Source: Pseudomonas sp. TNT3 (GTDB lineage: Bacteria > Pseudomonadota > Gammaproteobacteria > Pseudomonadales > Pseudomonadaceae). From it: DNA of 64,000 nt. Position numbers and translations under genes: made by a program. The notes below the pieces were generated by a model, which did no database searches, had not been told where the DNA came from, and saw only the letters and a list, made by a program, of their open reading frames with translations. Below, in pieces: positions 63,927 through 64,000 of the stretch (positions are counted from its first letter, which is position 1; each line of letters starts with the position of its first letter). Location of the stretch: NCBI RefSeq assembly GCF_010095445.2, contig NZ_WFGV02000002.1, positions 235,780-299,779 on the forward strand, read 5' to 3'.

Positions 63927-64000
63927 CCGCTGCCGAGGCACGAGGCTGCGTTGCGTGTCCGCAGGACCGCCCTCGGGAGCCGCTGCGCAGCCCGACGCAG
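63927..64000. repeat. Degenerate REP sequence at the window edge
   Basis: TTGTAGCCGCTGCCGAGGCA and further GCTGCG repeats resemble the GTAGCAGCTGCCGAAGGCTG family. The element is cut by the window end. Confidence 0.6.

Overview
The window is the replication-origin region of a chromosome from a Pseudomonas of the P. fluorescens type. This rests on gene order (atp operon, parAB, rsmG, mnmG, mnmE, yidC, yidD, rnpA, rpmH, oriC, dnaA, dnaN, recF, gyrB), on protein sequences that read as typical Pseudomonas orthologues, and on the many REP-type palindromes between genes. Almost all the DNA is coding. I saw no rRNA, tRNA, CRISPR array, transposase or prophage gene.

Layout. 1-9.3 kb (minus strand): the end of a DeoR-type regulator (cut by the window edge), glmU, and the complete F1Fo ATP synthase operon atpIBEFHAGDC, with a good sigma70-type promoter and a terminator. 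9.4-13.6 kb (minus): parB, parA, rsmG, mnmG. 13.6-14.2 kb: a non-coding stretch with an AT-rich block and a cluster of DnaA boxes. 14.2-18.2 kb (plus): a FecI-type sigma factor, a FecR-type anti-sigma factor and a TonB-dependent siderophore receptor with an N-terminal signalling domain, set between mnmG and mnmE. 18.3-22.2 kb (minus): mnmE, yidC, yidD, rnpA and rpmH. 22.2-22.8 kb: oriC. 22.8-29.0 kb (plus): dnaA, dnaN, recF, gyrB, with two parS sites inside recF and two tandem terminators after gyrB.

29-46 kb: a minus-strand series plsC, gmhB, glyS, glyQ; the plus-strand genes tag, a lipid A-type acyltransferase and a PilZ protein; the minus-strand set TPR protein, trkA, rsmB, fmt, def; then a LysM protein, dprA and tsaC (plus), a quinone oxidoreductase (minus), hemF and aroE (plus).

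46-64 kb is more accessory: a SulP transporter, a choline-type binding protein and choline sulfatase (minus) facing a LysR regulator; small enzymes (NAD(P)-binding protein, DOPA-dioxygenase-like, GFA protein); a CitMHS citrate transporter behind a leader with a possible small ORF; TerC; an Na/Pi cotransporter; a membrane-anchored M16 peptidase; a DUF5924-like membrane protein; and a four-gene MCE lipid-transport operon in which the permease carries its own STAS domain.

The most striking non-genic signal is the perfect DnaA box TTATCCACA. By eye I count about 32 copies on the two strands between positions 485 and 51365, many inside genes, and none in the last 12.6 kb. Fewer than one would be expected by chance. 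No wholly new multi-gene system is evident. The most interesting items are this DnaA-box halo with its second, mnmG-side cluster, the iron-signalling cassette placed within the origin region, a palindrome filling the spacer of the atp promoter, and the choline-sulfate/SulP grouping.
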